From assembly GCA_000708835.1 (NCBI GenBank), contig DF237123.1, positions 97,444 to 161,443 on the forward strand: 64,000 nt of DNA. The letters are read 5' to 3'. This document shows positions 10,400 to 22,957 of this stretch, piece after piece (position 1 is the stretch's first letter; each line of letters opens with the position of its first letter). Made by a program: the position numbers and the translations under genes. Origin of the DNA: Klebsormidium nitens (Eukaryota > Streptophyta > Klebsormidiophyceae > Klebsormidiales > Klebsormidiaceae). The notes beneath the pieces are model-generated. The model ran no database searches. It was not told where the DNA came from and saw only the letters and a list, made by a program, of their open reading frames with translations.

Positions 10400-12152
10400 A
10401 TCTCTCGTGGGTAACCTGGGCGTGACGGATGATCGCTGAGACATTTTCGGCTCCGAATCGCGTGCAGATTGAGATCTTGAGACGGATTTGTCTCGGTCAT
10501 TACTCAAGTTAAGCTGTGGATGGGCATCGATTCTACGCTGAGGAATTTTGATCATTAGATGTTATTGTGTGGAGATGCGGAACAGCCTCTCTATTCCCGC
10601 AGTACGTTAGCTAGCGCCTGAGGTGCGCCTGAGTTGCTGCAATACGTCAGAGCGCGCCAACTGAAACAAGGCGAATTTTCAATTATTGATCGGTCTCAAC
10701 TACAAAACATCGTCATGCATTTCACATTCCTTGACGGCAGGCTCGGTCATGTGATGAGATCATTTCTGTCATGGATTTCTTCGAGCGGAACATGAATGAT
10801 GGCAAGAACGATCAAAATTTGGGCAGCCGGATGCTGCGCACTTTTCAGCTGCCTGGGGCTTAATGTCCACCGATCTATATTGGCCTAAGGTACACATCCA
10901 TGATGACTGGACCATGGGCCGCCATGTGCCATGCAGACCCCAAACATGCTTCAGGGCCGTGACTCACTGCACATCTCAGCATTGCAGCGCGCATGCATAA
11001 ACGACTGGAGTATAACACTAATACATGCGGCTTTAACTAGCCGTTGGGGTGTCGACATGGACAGTACATTGCAGTACTTGTAATTTTTGAAGATGCATTG
11101 GAGGTCCGACAGATTGGCTTAATGGCAACCATCCCGTGTCGGACTTAGGCGCGTGTGTGCACATATGCATATGATCATTGTTGGATGCTGCGGCCCAAAG
11201 TGTCAAGTGTGCAATACCCACAGCGTAATGGCTTGCATGTGCATGCCATCAGGAACTGTATACTGAGAGAGTCTTGCACATAGAAGCCTGCCGCTTTTGT
11301 AGTGAGCAACCGCCACATGTTGGACGAGATCCTGCTCCAGTGCATATATTTGAGCAGTTCATGATAAAAACCTGAAAGAAATCAACATGCACCCCTTGAA
11401 GCCTTGAAAACATCACAAAAAGGGATTGGCAGGAAGGAGACTGGCATGGCTCCGAAATGTAGTTGTTCATTCAAAAAGTATCGAGAATCTGTCCAGATTT
11501 CTCCCATGCTCATGTTGTCCCGAAAAGTGCAACTTCGGCAGGATTGCTCCACAATTCTGGCAACGCACTGAACCAAAGTACCCAAACATTCGATGTCTGA
11601 GAACACAATCGCTGTATACCCAGAACGAGAAAAGCAAGTGGACAAAGCCGTGACCACCTTCGCGAAATCTCCAAACGGTGAACTATCTGAACGGCTTTGC
11701 AACCGTCAGACCAGACTCACAACCTAAGCGCCCGATAACATAGCAAACAGACATTTTGTCCGACTTGCGTCCCAGCAATTTGTACAGTAGACGGCTGGCA
11801 GCTGCAGAGAGTCGAGAGGGCGGTTCCAGTTAGAAGCGAGCAGAATGTATTTGGCAGATTATCCTTGTCAAGCCTTTTGCTATCAACAAGGTTCCGCTGA
11901 CTGCTATGCTCAAATACCAATACTTGAAACCCAACTATGACAGACAGCCAAAAGGCTGCAAACGTGAGAGCGGATAGGGCGCCAACTTCCTTTGAGGCCT
12001 TTGGAGAAACCGCCAAGGAAGGCGCTTTCTGTCTTCCACCGTTCTCCTATCCTCTTGTCATACTGACGTGCAGAAACGGAAGCATGCAGGATCGGGGGAC
12101 GGACGAGATCTTGCGACCAGCTCACCTCAAGCCTCACTCAAGTGTGGGCAGA
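10400..12152. other. Intergenic spacer rich in CATGCA-type motifs
   Basis: No supported gene. The stretch 10700-11240 holds many CATGCA/TGCATG/CATATG motifs. Short open frames are small and without motif. Confidence 0.45.
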
Positions 12153-14742
12153 TCACCACTTCTTGCCCCACTTCTTGTGCTTGCCCCACTTCTTGCCGCC
12201 AAACTTGAACATATACGCCTTCTTGCTCTTGTGCTTCTTGTGCTTCCCGTACTTCCCATGGCCGCCATAGCCGCCGTGCTTGCCGTGCTTCACAGTCTGG
12301 TAGCCGGGCACTGCGTAAGGCATCGGGTAGCCCCCAGCTGTAGATAACAACAGTTCTGTCAGAAACGTTCACTCTGGAACGGATTACGGTAGTTCTGGAT
12401 AGGTTGGAAGCGGGAGCCGTGCTTGCTGTACTTCGCCTGTTTTGATGAAAGCGGAAAACCGAATTGCGAGCAATCGGTGCCAACCTTCCCTGCTTTATGA
12501 TTTGGCCGGCCAGCGTAAGGCATCAGGCAGCCCCCAGCTGTAGAGCAAACAACAACAGACAATCAGAACAGTCCAATCCAGATCTAATTACGTGACCCTG
12601 GATAGACTGGACTTTGGTGCCATGCTTCCGTGCTCTAGGCATTGGGCATCGCCAAGCCCCCATTGGCAGCCAGCGCATCAATGTTCTGCGTTTACTGGAC
12701 GTCAGCTTTTATGACATCTGTAACAAATTGGGACGATATGATTGAAGTGTGTTCGTAGTCGGATTTCGATGCAATAGTAGACACTCTTCTTTTGCAGACA
12801 CACCAGCCCTTTCAATCAGCTCACAAACATCATAAGAACCAATCCAATCAGGGTATTTTGGTAGTTGAGCAGTAGGACAGAGCTCGTCCTCGAAGATGGT
12901 TAGGTTGCATCCGCAATGATCGCAAAAGCATAACAAGTCTGCAATTGCAAAGTTAGATGCGTAGTTGCAAGCACCATCCAGCTCTGCAAAAAGCCGTCAG
13001 CTTCTGAGGTCAGAAGAGCTCAGAATGGTCAAGGTCAGCAAAGTCCAAGGCAAAAGGAGCAGTAAAGCAGAACGGGAAGAGTCTTGGGACGAGGAAGGAT
13101 CGCGTCAGCTCAAACTCAGGAAAGCAGATTCATCAATAGCATTTCGTTTTAGTAGGCTTGGAGCACTATGGACGTGCGGCTTTCCTAATCTCCGTTAGCT
13201 TGCTCGGATTGCCCTGGAAGTAGCCTGACTCGCAATTCCAGACAAGGAGGAGGGCTCTAAGCAACCAATGCACTATCTGATGCTTTAAGGGACGCGCAGG
13301 AGTCTGCCCTGTTAAACTGGAAAGGGAATCAAAACACATACTAACTGAGCGAAAACAAGTAGGAGGGGCAGGTGGCAACAGGACGGAAATGTCAGCAAGG
13401 CCAAGGGGAATAGATTTCGGGAGTTGGCAACAACTCACGTGCCGGGGCTGGGTAGCCGGATGGTGGATACGCTCCGCCCTGCGGGGGGTATGCCTGAGGG
13501 GGATATCCGCCAGTGGGGGGATAACCAGGGGCTCCATAACCGGGGGCGCCATACCCAGGCTGAGGATACCCCCCAGGAGCAGGGTATCCCCCAGGAGCGG
13601 GATAACCGCCAGGGGCCGGGTATGCTGGGGCGCCGTAACCCTGAGGAGGTGGGTACGGATAGGCCTGAGGAGGGTAGCCGTACCCACCCCCATGACCCCT
13701 CTCTTCGATGCCCCCCCTCGACTCAATGCCTCCTTTGTCTTGAGTGCCTCCTTCCTCTCCTGTTGGGGGAGGTTGATCGGGGTACCCCGCCGGTGGCCCC
13801 TGGGGGGGGACTTGAGGAGGGTATCCTTCAGGGTACCCTTCTGGAGGACCACCCGGGTTACCCCCTACAAGATTGTGAAGAAAAACTAGGGTTGAGAAAC
13901 AAGTTGCCATTCTGTTGCTCTCATTCAAGAGAAATGAAACGAGTGAAAAGCTTTTCACTTGTGAAAGAGTGCAAGTCTTAAGAGTCCTGATCAGAGATAC
14001 CTGCATTGATCTGACATTAAAAGATGCTGTCCAGTACTGAGCTGGAAGACAGAATAAGTGGAACCTTTAGGTAGAAGTTGGCTTTCTCAGATGTTGGTTG
14101 ATATTGGAGCAATACGGCACCACTTGACTTGCCTGTGCTGAGTAGGAACATCTAACTGGAGGAATGTATGTTTTTTGGAACTTGTTTCATTCTGCACCTC
14201 CAAACCAAGAACAAAACATGAAGGACCATGAAGTCAGTTGAGCCCCCTGCTTTCCCCGCAGCTCCAAAAAACTACTCCTGCTGCATATTGCAGCTCCCCC
14301 AGTGCAGTGTAAGAAGGAGACACACCAGACAGCATGAAGGGAGTGCTCATTGATGCTGACATGTAAGAAGCTCTGCACTGCCAACATGTCCACATACATG
14401 CAGGGCAAAGTTCTCTGCTTATGTGAGTAGCAAGGAGGTCTGCAATTTTCAGATAGGACTATGAAGCAAGCAATGGAGACAGGATCAATTGCAAAAAACT
14501 GGCCATGAAAAGCTTGTCTTAACAATGAGGACGCAATTTGCAAACTACGACTTCTCTAAAGCCAATTGATTTCATGATCAACATAGAGGTGAAACGTGTA
14601 CAGCAAAATGAATCTGACAAAAACCGGACTGCTGGCAGGCAGACAGACTGCCAACAGGCAGACACGACAAATCAATGTGAATTGCCTCAAAACTCTGAGC
14701 ATCAGCAGCTTAGACCTCACCTGGAGGTGGATTACCCGCCAT
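12153..14742 (-). CDS. GYP/XYPPX-repeat protein with Lys/His-rich tail (glycine-rich protein A3-like)
   Basis: Three exons: 14721-14742 (only 22 coding bases, MAGNPPP), 13439-13864, and 12153-12337; 633 nt, 210 aa, phases matching. The N-terminal and central part is a Gly-Tyr-Pro repeat region (PEGYPEGYPPQ, then PAPGGYPAPGGYPAPGG and PGYGAPGYGAPGYPP). The last exon is a His/Lys/Gly tail (HGKHGGYGGHGKYGKHKK, ending KKWGKHKKWGKKW). Plant glycine-rich A3-like proteins have this order of GYPP repeats followed by an HGK-rich tail; their biochemical role is poorly defined, with membrane association or stress roles suggested. The start is supported because the microexon reads into the repeat in frame. 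The intron before the last exon carries decayed copies of that exon. It is divergently placed from MATE1 (735 bases between starts). Confidence 0.87.
12512..12668 (-). pseudogene. Two decayed copies of the start of the last GYP-protein exon
   Basis: On the minus strand the acceptor plus first ~26 bases of the exon starting at 12337 (CTACAGCTGGGGGCTACCCG region) recurs with its edge at 12537, and again in weaker form at about 12632-12668. The stretch near 12419-12440 also resembles the later KYGK-encoding part. Spacing is about 200 and 130 bases. Neither copy keeps the reading frame. Confidence 0.72.
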
Positions 14743-15476
14743 GGCCTCTCGCAGGTGGCGTGTCCTTCCACTACCTTAGAAGTAGAATTTCCTACCCTAA
14801 CTACCTACAACCTGAGCAATCCAGCAACGCCTCCTTGGAATGGTCGGAAGCTCCCTTTGACTTTGACTTTGCCAAAAGATACACAAACATTGACAAGACT
14901 GTGACAGGGAGTGCTGGACGGAGTGCACGAAGGAGAACTAGAGCTGGACGAGTCAACGATTCCCCGAGCGTCTAAAGAGTACTAGGTGCTGAGTGCTTTT
15001 AATCTGACGGTCCGAAGTTTTTGTTTTATGTTTTGGACGGCCGAGAGTTGCACCATAGTGCAGCTACAGATGATGTCACGCATTGGCCGCGCACAGAGCT
15101 GAGGGAAACCCTAGAATCCAACCATGCTGCATGTCATTGTTGAGCGGCCTCTGTTGGGATTCAGGAAGGTGGTGTGGCGGAGGGTGGCGTGCTGCAGGCT
15201 TAGAAGCCAGGTGGTCTTTGCAGGTAGGAGCAAAGGTGTTGTTGCAAATGCCAAGGGTGAGAATTCTGTTCTGAGCCCCTGGCGCCGTCACTGATGAAGT
15301 CGCTAAGTCAGATCTTACCCCCCATGAGTCAATACGCAGTTGCAGACAACTAGCACGGAGGTAGTAGAAAACGTTGATCCTGTTCCTCTGGTGAAAAAGG
15401 GTCAAACTTTGCCCATAAGAGAGGAGAGTCCACGAGCATGGGCGAGGAGGAAAAATATCCATCGGATTGACGAAAG

Positions 15477-18400
15477 ATGCCTCCACCTTCTGGAAGCAGT
15501 ATACCGTCAGTAGCAATGAATGCTGACGCAGGCGGTTCAGTGGGGCACAACGCTCAGGCGCCAGAGGAAGCGCAGCGACCTCTGGACTTCGAGCGTTGGT
15601 CTCTTGATAGCGAAACAGCACAGTTTGAGGGAGGTAGCAAACACGACGGCAATTCCTGTAGGAGCAGCTTAGATATTGATGGGGTGGCAGTGGAGTCAGA
15701 GCGTCAAGGAAAAAGCCAAACAAAGCGTCCGTCTCAAAGCAGAAAGGAACAACAGCATCAAAAAGCGGTCCAGAAGAAGTACGGGCCGGTGGGATCATTG
15801 AGCAAGATCAAGCGTTTGCTGTCGTCCAGTGGGGGAGACTTTTCAGACGAAGAGGAACAACTAGGTGGGGAGAGAGATACGCTGCTTGCGCCGGCCCCAT
15901 CATCGTGTTATGTGGACGCTGACGATCAGAGTGAGGGGAAGGAGTCCGAGTACTGGAAGGAGGCCAAGCGACTATGGAACCTCGCCGTGCCCATCGCATT
16001 TATGCAGGTAAAATCGTTTTGCTTTTGCAGCTTCATGTTGTGCGAAAGCGCTCTCAGTTTCGTCAATAGAACATTTGCGCTTCTTGTTGGGATCTTCAAG
16101 TTCCACAAACTGCGTGCTGATTACGGTGGGGCTTTATATCGGGTGCAGCAGATGTAGTTGCTCCACCAGGCTTGTGTCCTTCAAAGATGAGTTGGCAGGT
16201 TCAAAGACATCCAAAAGGGTCTGCATGCACACTTAGTGGAGCCTCGAAATGGGGATGCTACTACGCAGCCTCTGATCTCCAGCCAACCCGCCAGGTTCTG
16301 CTTTCTCTGCGCACCTTTTATAAGTGTCCCGGGTAGTGGTTCAAACTCCTACACAGCTGATAATCCTATACTGACTTCTGGACTCAGTGGGGCACTCCTG
16401 AGACTTTGCAAATTGCAGAAGTAGCCCTTTGCCAGTGCAGAATACTGGCATAAAGCTTAAGGCGCCGCTTGCCTCCCTGTAGGTTCTCTGGTACGCGCGC
16501 ACGGTCGCCAGCCTCATCTTCGTAGGCCACCTCGGGGGGGTGCAGCTCGCTGGCATCGCGTTGGCCAGTACTTTTGCGAGCGTGTCCGGGTAAGCTTTTA
16601 TTTTAGTCATCAACATGTGCCCTCTCATGCGTTGCTTCCAGTATGTCCGTTGGCTCTTCGTAGAGCCTCAGCCCATACTGCTTTCCATATCCGCAGTTAA
16701 GGTTTGAACGGATTCTCTGCTCCAAATATCCAGACGGTGAAAAGCAGCGCCAATTCTTAGACGAAAGCTTGGCGGTGACCCCCTAAGAATCAGACACAAC
16801 GACGTCTTAGAGAGGAAACGATTGAATCACTCAGCACTTGTGGATTTTTTGGAACCTTCAATGTGAGGATCTGATTCTTCTGCTGAAGTACGTATATGAT
16901 CGGCCTCTTGAGCAGGGATGAAGTTCTGGGTTGTTACCTCGCTGATGGATCACTTTGACAACTTTTTGAACGGCGCCGTTCATATCCTTTTTAACCGGTT
17001 CTTTTCATTGTTTCTTATGTGCCATTCATTCGGATCTGGTCCTATTCATACTGTCCTTACTTGTTGTTTACGTTGCTTCTACCTTCTCAGGTATGCTATC
17101 ATGTTCGGCCTGGCTAGCGGAATGGACCCCCTCTGCTCCCAAGCGGTCGGCGCCAAAGAGTACGCCGCAGTTGGGTTGACGCTGCAACGAGGGTGGGCCG
17201 TTTTACTGTGCGTGTGCGTCCCGACGTTTGCCACGTGGTGGAACGTGGAGCCCTTCTTTCGGTTTGCCAGGCAGGACCCGGTTCTGACGGGGTTTGCCAG
17301 CGAGTACTTGAGAATCCTGACCCTGGACCTGCTGTTCATGGGACTGGCGCAGCCGCTGCGGGTGTTTTTGCGGTCACAGGTGCGTTCTCCGCCCACCGTT
17401 TCGAAAGTTCACCTTTGAACTGTTGGTGTCTCTGTGTTGCAAAATGGCCCCCCCTCGCCCAAGGGCTTGTAGGTGCGTTTTCGCTGTCGTGGTACGATTC
17501 TGATCATGTCTTGGATGCTTCTGTCGCTGAAGTTCTGCTCAATTGGCGCCTAGAAATAGCCTTGGGGAACGTTAGCAAAGAACGGTCCGGTCGCTGGTCC
17601 AGGGATTTGCGTGGATCAACTTAGATTTAAATCCGGTTTGTTGTTGCCACTATTGATGTTCTGCATCAATCTGTTCAGAGTTCCGGTCAGGAGTGAACTA
17701 ACCGCTCAACCTACAGCATGAATGTAAACTCCTGAACAAGGGTGCCATAACAACCAAGTAGCGCAACCTTTTACAATGCTCAAACTCCTCACTTCCGAGT
17801 CAGCGTATCTCCGAATCTGCAGGGAATCGCCAAGCCCATGGCCTGCTTCGTTGGGATCGCCTTCGCTGGCGAACGTCTTCTTGCTCCAAGTGTTCAGAAA
17901 CTGCTGAACCTCGACAGACCTCATCCAAAGCTGGGAAAGTCACAAACGTCAAGAAGGTTAAAGTTTCACACACTGCGCAGGGCATTACCAAGCCCATGGC
18001 TTGCTTCGCCGGCATCGCCTTCGCGGGCCACGTCTTCTTCCTCCACGTGTTCATAAACCTGCTGAACCTCGGCGCGCGCGGGGCCGCGATCGCGCAGTGC
18101 TGCACGTCGTTCAACTTCTTCATGATGCTACTGCTCTACGTGCGTTGCTACCCGGGGCCTCACCGCCAGTGCTGGGACGGGCGGTTCGACGCAAAGGCAC
18201 TGAATCCGGCGGGATGGAAGCCGCTTTTGAAGCAGGTAGGGGGCTGGATATTCTTCTTTAACAGGCGCTTAATGTTTTCTTTTGCGGTTATTTTGAAGTT
18301 ATCTAAGTTGGGAGATGCTTGAAAGCGGATTGTATACTGGTGGGGCTTCCTTTACGGATGTTGATTACGCTGCTGCTACCCGAGGCCTCACCGCCAGTGC

Positions 18401-21348
18401 TGGGACGGGCGGTTCGATGCGAAGCCGCTGAATCCGGCGGGATGGAAGCCGCTTCTGAAGCAGCTGAGGAAAAGCGAGCTTTGAAAGAAGCTCCGTGTTG
18501 TGCTTGGATGCTTGAGCTGTTCGGTTGCATCTGGAGTTCGACTGGTCAGGGATCACGTTGCTTGGAAGCCCACGGGCTTTGGGAGGTGCAGATCCTGCGA
18601 AGAGGCAAGAAGCTGCTTTCGCGAGCGAAAGGAGTCGAAGTCGTCGAATTGGACCTTTCGAGCTGTGAGACTGTTTGAAGCATCGACGTTTCTTCTTTGA
18701 AGGGATACCGTCGGAAGCGGCTGAATGTGCTGAAGTCATCTTGCAGCCGTCAGCGATCGTTTATGAGGGCCTGGCGCGAACGGTTGAGCGCACAGTATCG
18801 AATTTTTCCCGGTTCTGACTTTCTCCGGCGACCATGGTGCAGGCCATCCCGTCGCTCGTGTCGCTCTACCTGCAGCGCTGGTCCTACGAGTGCATGGTTT
18901 GCCACCAAGTACACAGGACCGAAATGTCAGCTGCCCGGTTTCGACCATTTCCGGCGACCATTTTGCAGGCTATCCCGTTATTCGTGTCGCTCTACCTGCA
19001 GCGCTGATTCTATGAGGTCAAGGCTTTCGACCAGGCTATACATCGACCCTTTAGCTGCCCGGTTCTGACTATTTTCGGCGACCATTTTGCAGGCCATCCC
19101 GTCGTTCGTGTCGCTCTACCTGCAGCGCTGGTTCTACGAGGGCATGGTCATCATGGCCGGTTGGCTGCCAGACCCGCACGTGCCAGTTGGTGCGATGGCG
19201 GTCGCTATGAACGTGTTTTCACTGGTCACCATGTTACCAATGGCGTTCAACATTGCGGGGGCGACACGTGTGGGGAACGAGCTTGGTGAGGAAATTGTCA
19301 CCAAACCTTAGTGAGTGGTCTTGATTATAGAGAAAGGAATGCTTCTCTCGAGGAAGTGAATTGCGGCTGCCATGAACGTGTTTTTACTGGTCACCATGTT
19401 TCCCATGGCGTTCGACAGCGCGGGGGCGACATGTGTTGGCAACGAGCTAGGTGAGACTAGGTGAGACCAGAGTTTACTATTAACGTTTCGAGTCTTCTGT
19501 TCTTTTTGTTCTTTTGTGAGATAACAACGCGTGTAATATTGGAAGGTCAGACTTGGGATTGGCTCGGCATGTTCATTGGGGCGAGACTGTCCGGCAACGA
19601 AGCTCAGTCAGAAGTGTTTTGGACCTCTCTTCTCCGTTGTTCTTTTCGCCAGGAGGAAGCTTGTGTGACTTCGTTCCTTTTCTTTTGTTCATTTTGGCAA
19701 GGAGGAAGTTTGTATAGCTTCGTTTCCTTCTTTGTTGCTTAAGCTTACCTCATCTTCATGTGTCCACACGCAAACAGGTGGTCAGACCGCTTATTTTACA
19801 AGGGTGCGTCGCCTTTCTCTAAGCCGTCTGCATTGGCATCTTGGCTTCGAAAGTCCCGGTTTCCACTTAGTGCTTCATCACCGTCGCCTCTTCTTTTCCA
19901 AAACCCAAACCCTAAGATCATTCTCCAAAAGGTGTACTGTCAGGCGCGAACGCCGCCCGGGGCTAGCCGCGTAGCATTACTTTACGCTGCCTGCGTTGGC
20001 ATCCTAGGGGTAGAGTAGCAGTCCCCATCTGACTCGATACCCTTTGCGGGCTCAAAATCTTCTCAAGTTGAGCCCGCCTTAACTGGTTCTTATTCTCCTT
20101 TTCCAGGCGCGAACGCTCCTCGGGGCGCACAAGTCGCGAGCCGCGTCGCGTTCCTCTACGCCGTTTGCATCGGCGTCATGTGGTGCGTCATCATCACGTC
20201 ATCCCGTGAGGTCATCCCCCGGGTTTTCACCACTGATGGCGACGTCCGGGCGCTGTGCTCCACGTTGCTGGTCGCCCTCGGCGTCTGCCAGCTGTTCAAC
20301 TGCCCCATGTCGGTGCTCGGGGGACTGCTCCGAGGGGTGGGCAAGCCGTCGACAGTAGTGGTGAGTAGCCGTCTTTGATCTGTACATAAGTCTCGTCTTA
20401 TGTTGACTTAGGTTTATGTTGAGTTAGATCAGTTCCCCGGGCTCAGACATAGTAAAAGTCTAAACCCAAAGTTAACATGCTCCGCACCTGTACCCACCCT
20501 AAACCTCCATACCAGCCCCACCCGTCCCCCAAGCTTGACATAACTCAACGTAGCCGTAAGTCAATATAAGATCGAGACTACTGATCTGTACTTGATCCAT
20601 AACCGAGCAAACATCAGATGATTTGATTGGAATTCACGGCTGCGCTCGAGAGGTTCTCACTGGTTGACAAAAGTCGTGGCAACGCGCAGTTCTTGGTAGG
20701 CTTCGTTTTCCATTTAGACAAAGCCGCGATGCATGTGGAGTTGTGCGGAGAACAGCCTCATGGTCTTACTTTGCCATCAAGGAGCACCTTGCGAAGGAGG
20801 AACGTGTAACCTATCTCCAAGGCCCTTTCGCATGTTGTGTTCGTTAACAGATATATGCAGCCTTCGTTCAAAGATCAGAGTTTGTGGTTAACCTGCCCAC
20901 TAACTCATCCGTTTTTGGCCGCTATACGTCTTTATTTGCGGGAGCTTCTTTATACGTGCAGGAGCTTACTCCCCTTCCTCTTTTCTGCCAGGTACTGAGC
21001 CTTAGTTCCTACTACGTCATCGGGTTGCCCACTTCGGTTACGCTCACCTTCTACAAGGGTTGGGGCGCCCTCGGCCTCTGGTGGGGCCTAACAATCGCTC
21101 AGAGCGTTATGGTAACCCTGATGGTTATCGTCGTAACCCGGTTATCGTGGCAGGAGTTGGCGGATAAAGCGCGGAGCCGGGCGAAAGAGGGGGGCCGGGA
21201 CGCGGAGAAAGTGCCTCGGAAAGGGGGGTGGAAAACTGGAAACGATAAAGCGGGGGCAGAGGTTGAGAAGTTGCTCCGAAACGGGGGGGCAGAGAAAGCT
21301 GATGTTGAGGCGGGGGTGAGTGGGGTCGGAAGCTCGAGGGAAAGATAG
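15477..21348 (+). CDS. MATE-family multidrug/toxin extrusion antiporter 1
   Basis: Seven exons: 15477-16007, 16483-16589, 17091-17379, 17981-18235, 19093-19285, 20107-20360, 20992-21348; 1986 nt, 661 aa. The start is firm: an in-frame TGA lies two codons before the ATG. A hydrophilic N-terminal extension of about 160 residues (Ser/Gln-rich, acidic) precedes the MATE core. Core marks are EAKRLWNLAVPIAF, the FVGHLGG segment, GLASGMDPLCSQAVGA (the conserved plant MATE 'G.ASALETLCGQA.GA' region), a QGITKP-like segment read as QGITKPMACFAGIA, and TRVGNELG. The family uses proton or sodium gradients to export organic cations and secondary metabolites across plasma or vacuolar membranes; the substrate cannot be told here. 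The C-terminus is a charged tail (Lys/Glu/Gly). It is a paralog of the gene at 57593-62768 but has three extra introns, and all three hold or adjoin exon debris. Confidence 0.94.
17823..17920 (+). pseudogene. Decayed upstream copy of MATE1 exon 17981-18235
   Basis: About 98 bases match the acceptor-side start of the exon at 17981 (real exon encodes GITKPMACFAGIAFAGHVF) with many substitutions. The step is 158 bases. Homology stops after the NLLNL region. Confidence 0.88.
18376..18463 (+). pseudogene. Decayed downstream copy of the end of MATE1 exon 17981-18235
   Basis: About 88 bases match the last part of the exon (CYPGPHRQCWDGRFDA...LLKQ) with few changes. It lies 228 bases downstream in the following intron. 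Here the donor is not kept: the copy runs on into CTGAGG. Confidence 0.88.
18841..19017 (+). pseudogene. Two decayed upstream copies of the start of MATE1 exon 19093-19285
   Basis: Copies of the acceptor plus exon start (real: AIPSFVSLYLQRWFYEG) begin at 18841 and 18968, then the intact exon at 19093; steps are 127 and 125 bases. The second copy has a TGA in place of the Trp codon. The intron bases before the acceptor (TTTCGACCATTTCCGGCGACCAT type) are duplicated too. Confidence 0.9.
19371..19452 (+). pseudogene. Decayed downstream copy of the end of MATE1 exon 19093-19285
   Basis: About 82 bases repeat the final part of the exon (AMNVFSLVTMLPMAFN...VGNELG) with several changes, 170 bases further on, including the exon end and donor-like GTGAG. 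Confidence 0.88.
19804..20010 (+). pseudogene. Two decayed upstream copies of the start of MATE1 exon 20107-20360
   Basis: A clear copy with its acceptor begins at 19944, 163 bases before the real exon start. Its matching region corresponds to ANAPRGAQVASRVAFLYAVC and contains a stop. A weaker copy of the RVAFLYAVCIG part is at about 19804-19838. Confidence 0.8.
20378..20595. repeat. Imperfect inverted repeat, arms about 40-50 bases, in the last MATE1 intron
   Basis: The left arm (about 20378-20424, including AGTCTCGTCTTATGTTGACT) is the imperfect reverse complement of the right arm (about 20537-20595, including AGTCAATATAAGATCGAGAC). The spacer is about 110 bases. It could be a MITE-like element or a hairpin; no target-site duplication was established. 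Confidence 0.7.
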
Positions 21349-22957
21349 CGACTGGCGAGACGCACGCGGTTACAAATAGGAACATTGAAGAGCTGGTCTC
21401 TGGAGCAGATGAGACCGCCACGAAAGCATAGGACGAGTTGATACCCATACAAGGCCGATTTATGGAGCATGATATAAGTTGGTTGGGAGAGGTGGGCAGT
21501 CGCAGCAGAGATTTGAGTAGGGATGGCACTACGTGAATTGCTCGCAATGATTCGAGATCAATTGATGGTCACACACAACGGGAACACACTGGCTGCACGC
21601 AAGAAATAATGATTCCTGGGACTCAAATAGGCCCGCATTTTGCCTGATTGCTTGCGCCTTGACAAAAATAGGCCCTGTACTTCAAACATTTTCAGAAGCT
21701 CGCGCAGGCACATGAGTTGGTACTTGACAATTGAGTTGTTGGCCTCAAGAGAAACCTGCTGAGCCAACCGTAGCACTCATTGTCATGTATTCATTGGAAG
21801 TGAATTTGAACGTATCATATGTATCCAAGTTCAATTTTAACAGGTCAAAGCTCCGAGACACGACTGCATTGGATAAGGCAAATTCGAAAGAGTGGACCAT
21901 GGTCAAGTTTTTTAAAGTCCTGTATATGTGACTGGTTCTCAAGTTCCGAAGCTAATGCCATGATCTGGCCAAGTCAGGTCATGTGCTTTTGGACGCGCTC
22001 AGTACCGTACGTCGCTTATAATTATGCAGCTTGCATGCTACAGGCCAGTCGACGAGCGCCTGTGCGATGCATACTAAGGCTCCTTAATTGAACTGAGTGC
22101 TGCCGGGCTTCAAAATAACTCATATATGATGTCCGGTCAAATGTTTACCAACTTTCTGGTGAATTGGCGGCCGTATAAGAATTCCACAATCACACATGCG
22201 GCACTGAGGCATGAAACTTAGTGGCATGCATGCAGCTCTATGCGGCGCTTACAAATATTCTGGCGGCAAATTCGACACTTCCATCATGATCCAGAAAGGT
22301 AACCTTGTCACACTAGCTTACAGACTGCGTCCAATCTTGTAGACCGGCAACTGTCCAATCAAATGATCCTATGAGAAGCTCTCAACCTAAGTACTGGCAC
22401 GCGTCAAACGTACATGTACACGTGACTCTAGGGCGGGCTGACATGGATAGCGGGTACACGCGCGGCGCAGATGCTTCCGGCCAAAACTATCCCTTCGATA
22501 CGAAACGAAGTGTAGTGCCCATCTGTACTAGCTTACTAATTTACTAGGCGGTTGCTTCATTGGGAAGGAATCTAGACTACGTGCCTGTATATGCACGCCC
22601 GACAATGATGCCACTCGTTTGTTTTCTACCAGCTTCCCCGTATGGTACAGGTGACAACCCACGGCCGCCAGCACACACTCAGGCCCCGAAAGCGGCACCT
22701 GTTTCAAAGACATTGCAGTTTGAAGACGATGTCAGAAGCAGCTCTGCTTCGCGCCTCACCATTCGCAGCAATGCTTTGCAGTACCAATGAGTGTATTCGG
22801 AACTCTCGCACCGAGGCAGGGGAGCCGTTTAGGTTGCTCCATTTTCTTGACGTTATTGGCAGTCACGACGTGGATGATCCTTATCAGAATGAGTCCAATG
22901 TGAGCTGATGCGTGCGCTTGATTTATGCTGGTGCTTTGTTTGATATTCTTGTGCCCG
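21349..22957. other. Intergenic spacer after MATE1
   Basis: No supported gene. The interval 21950-22500 holds several CATGCA-type palindromes (for example near 22025 and 22227). Small open frames at 22560-22908 have no recognisable domain. Confidence 0.4.
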
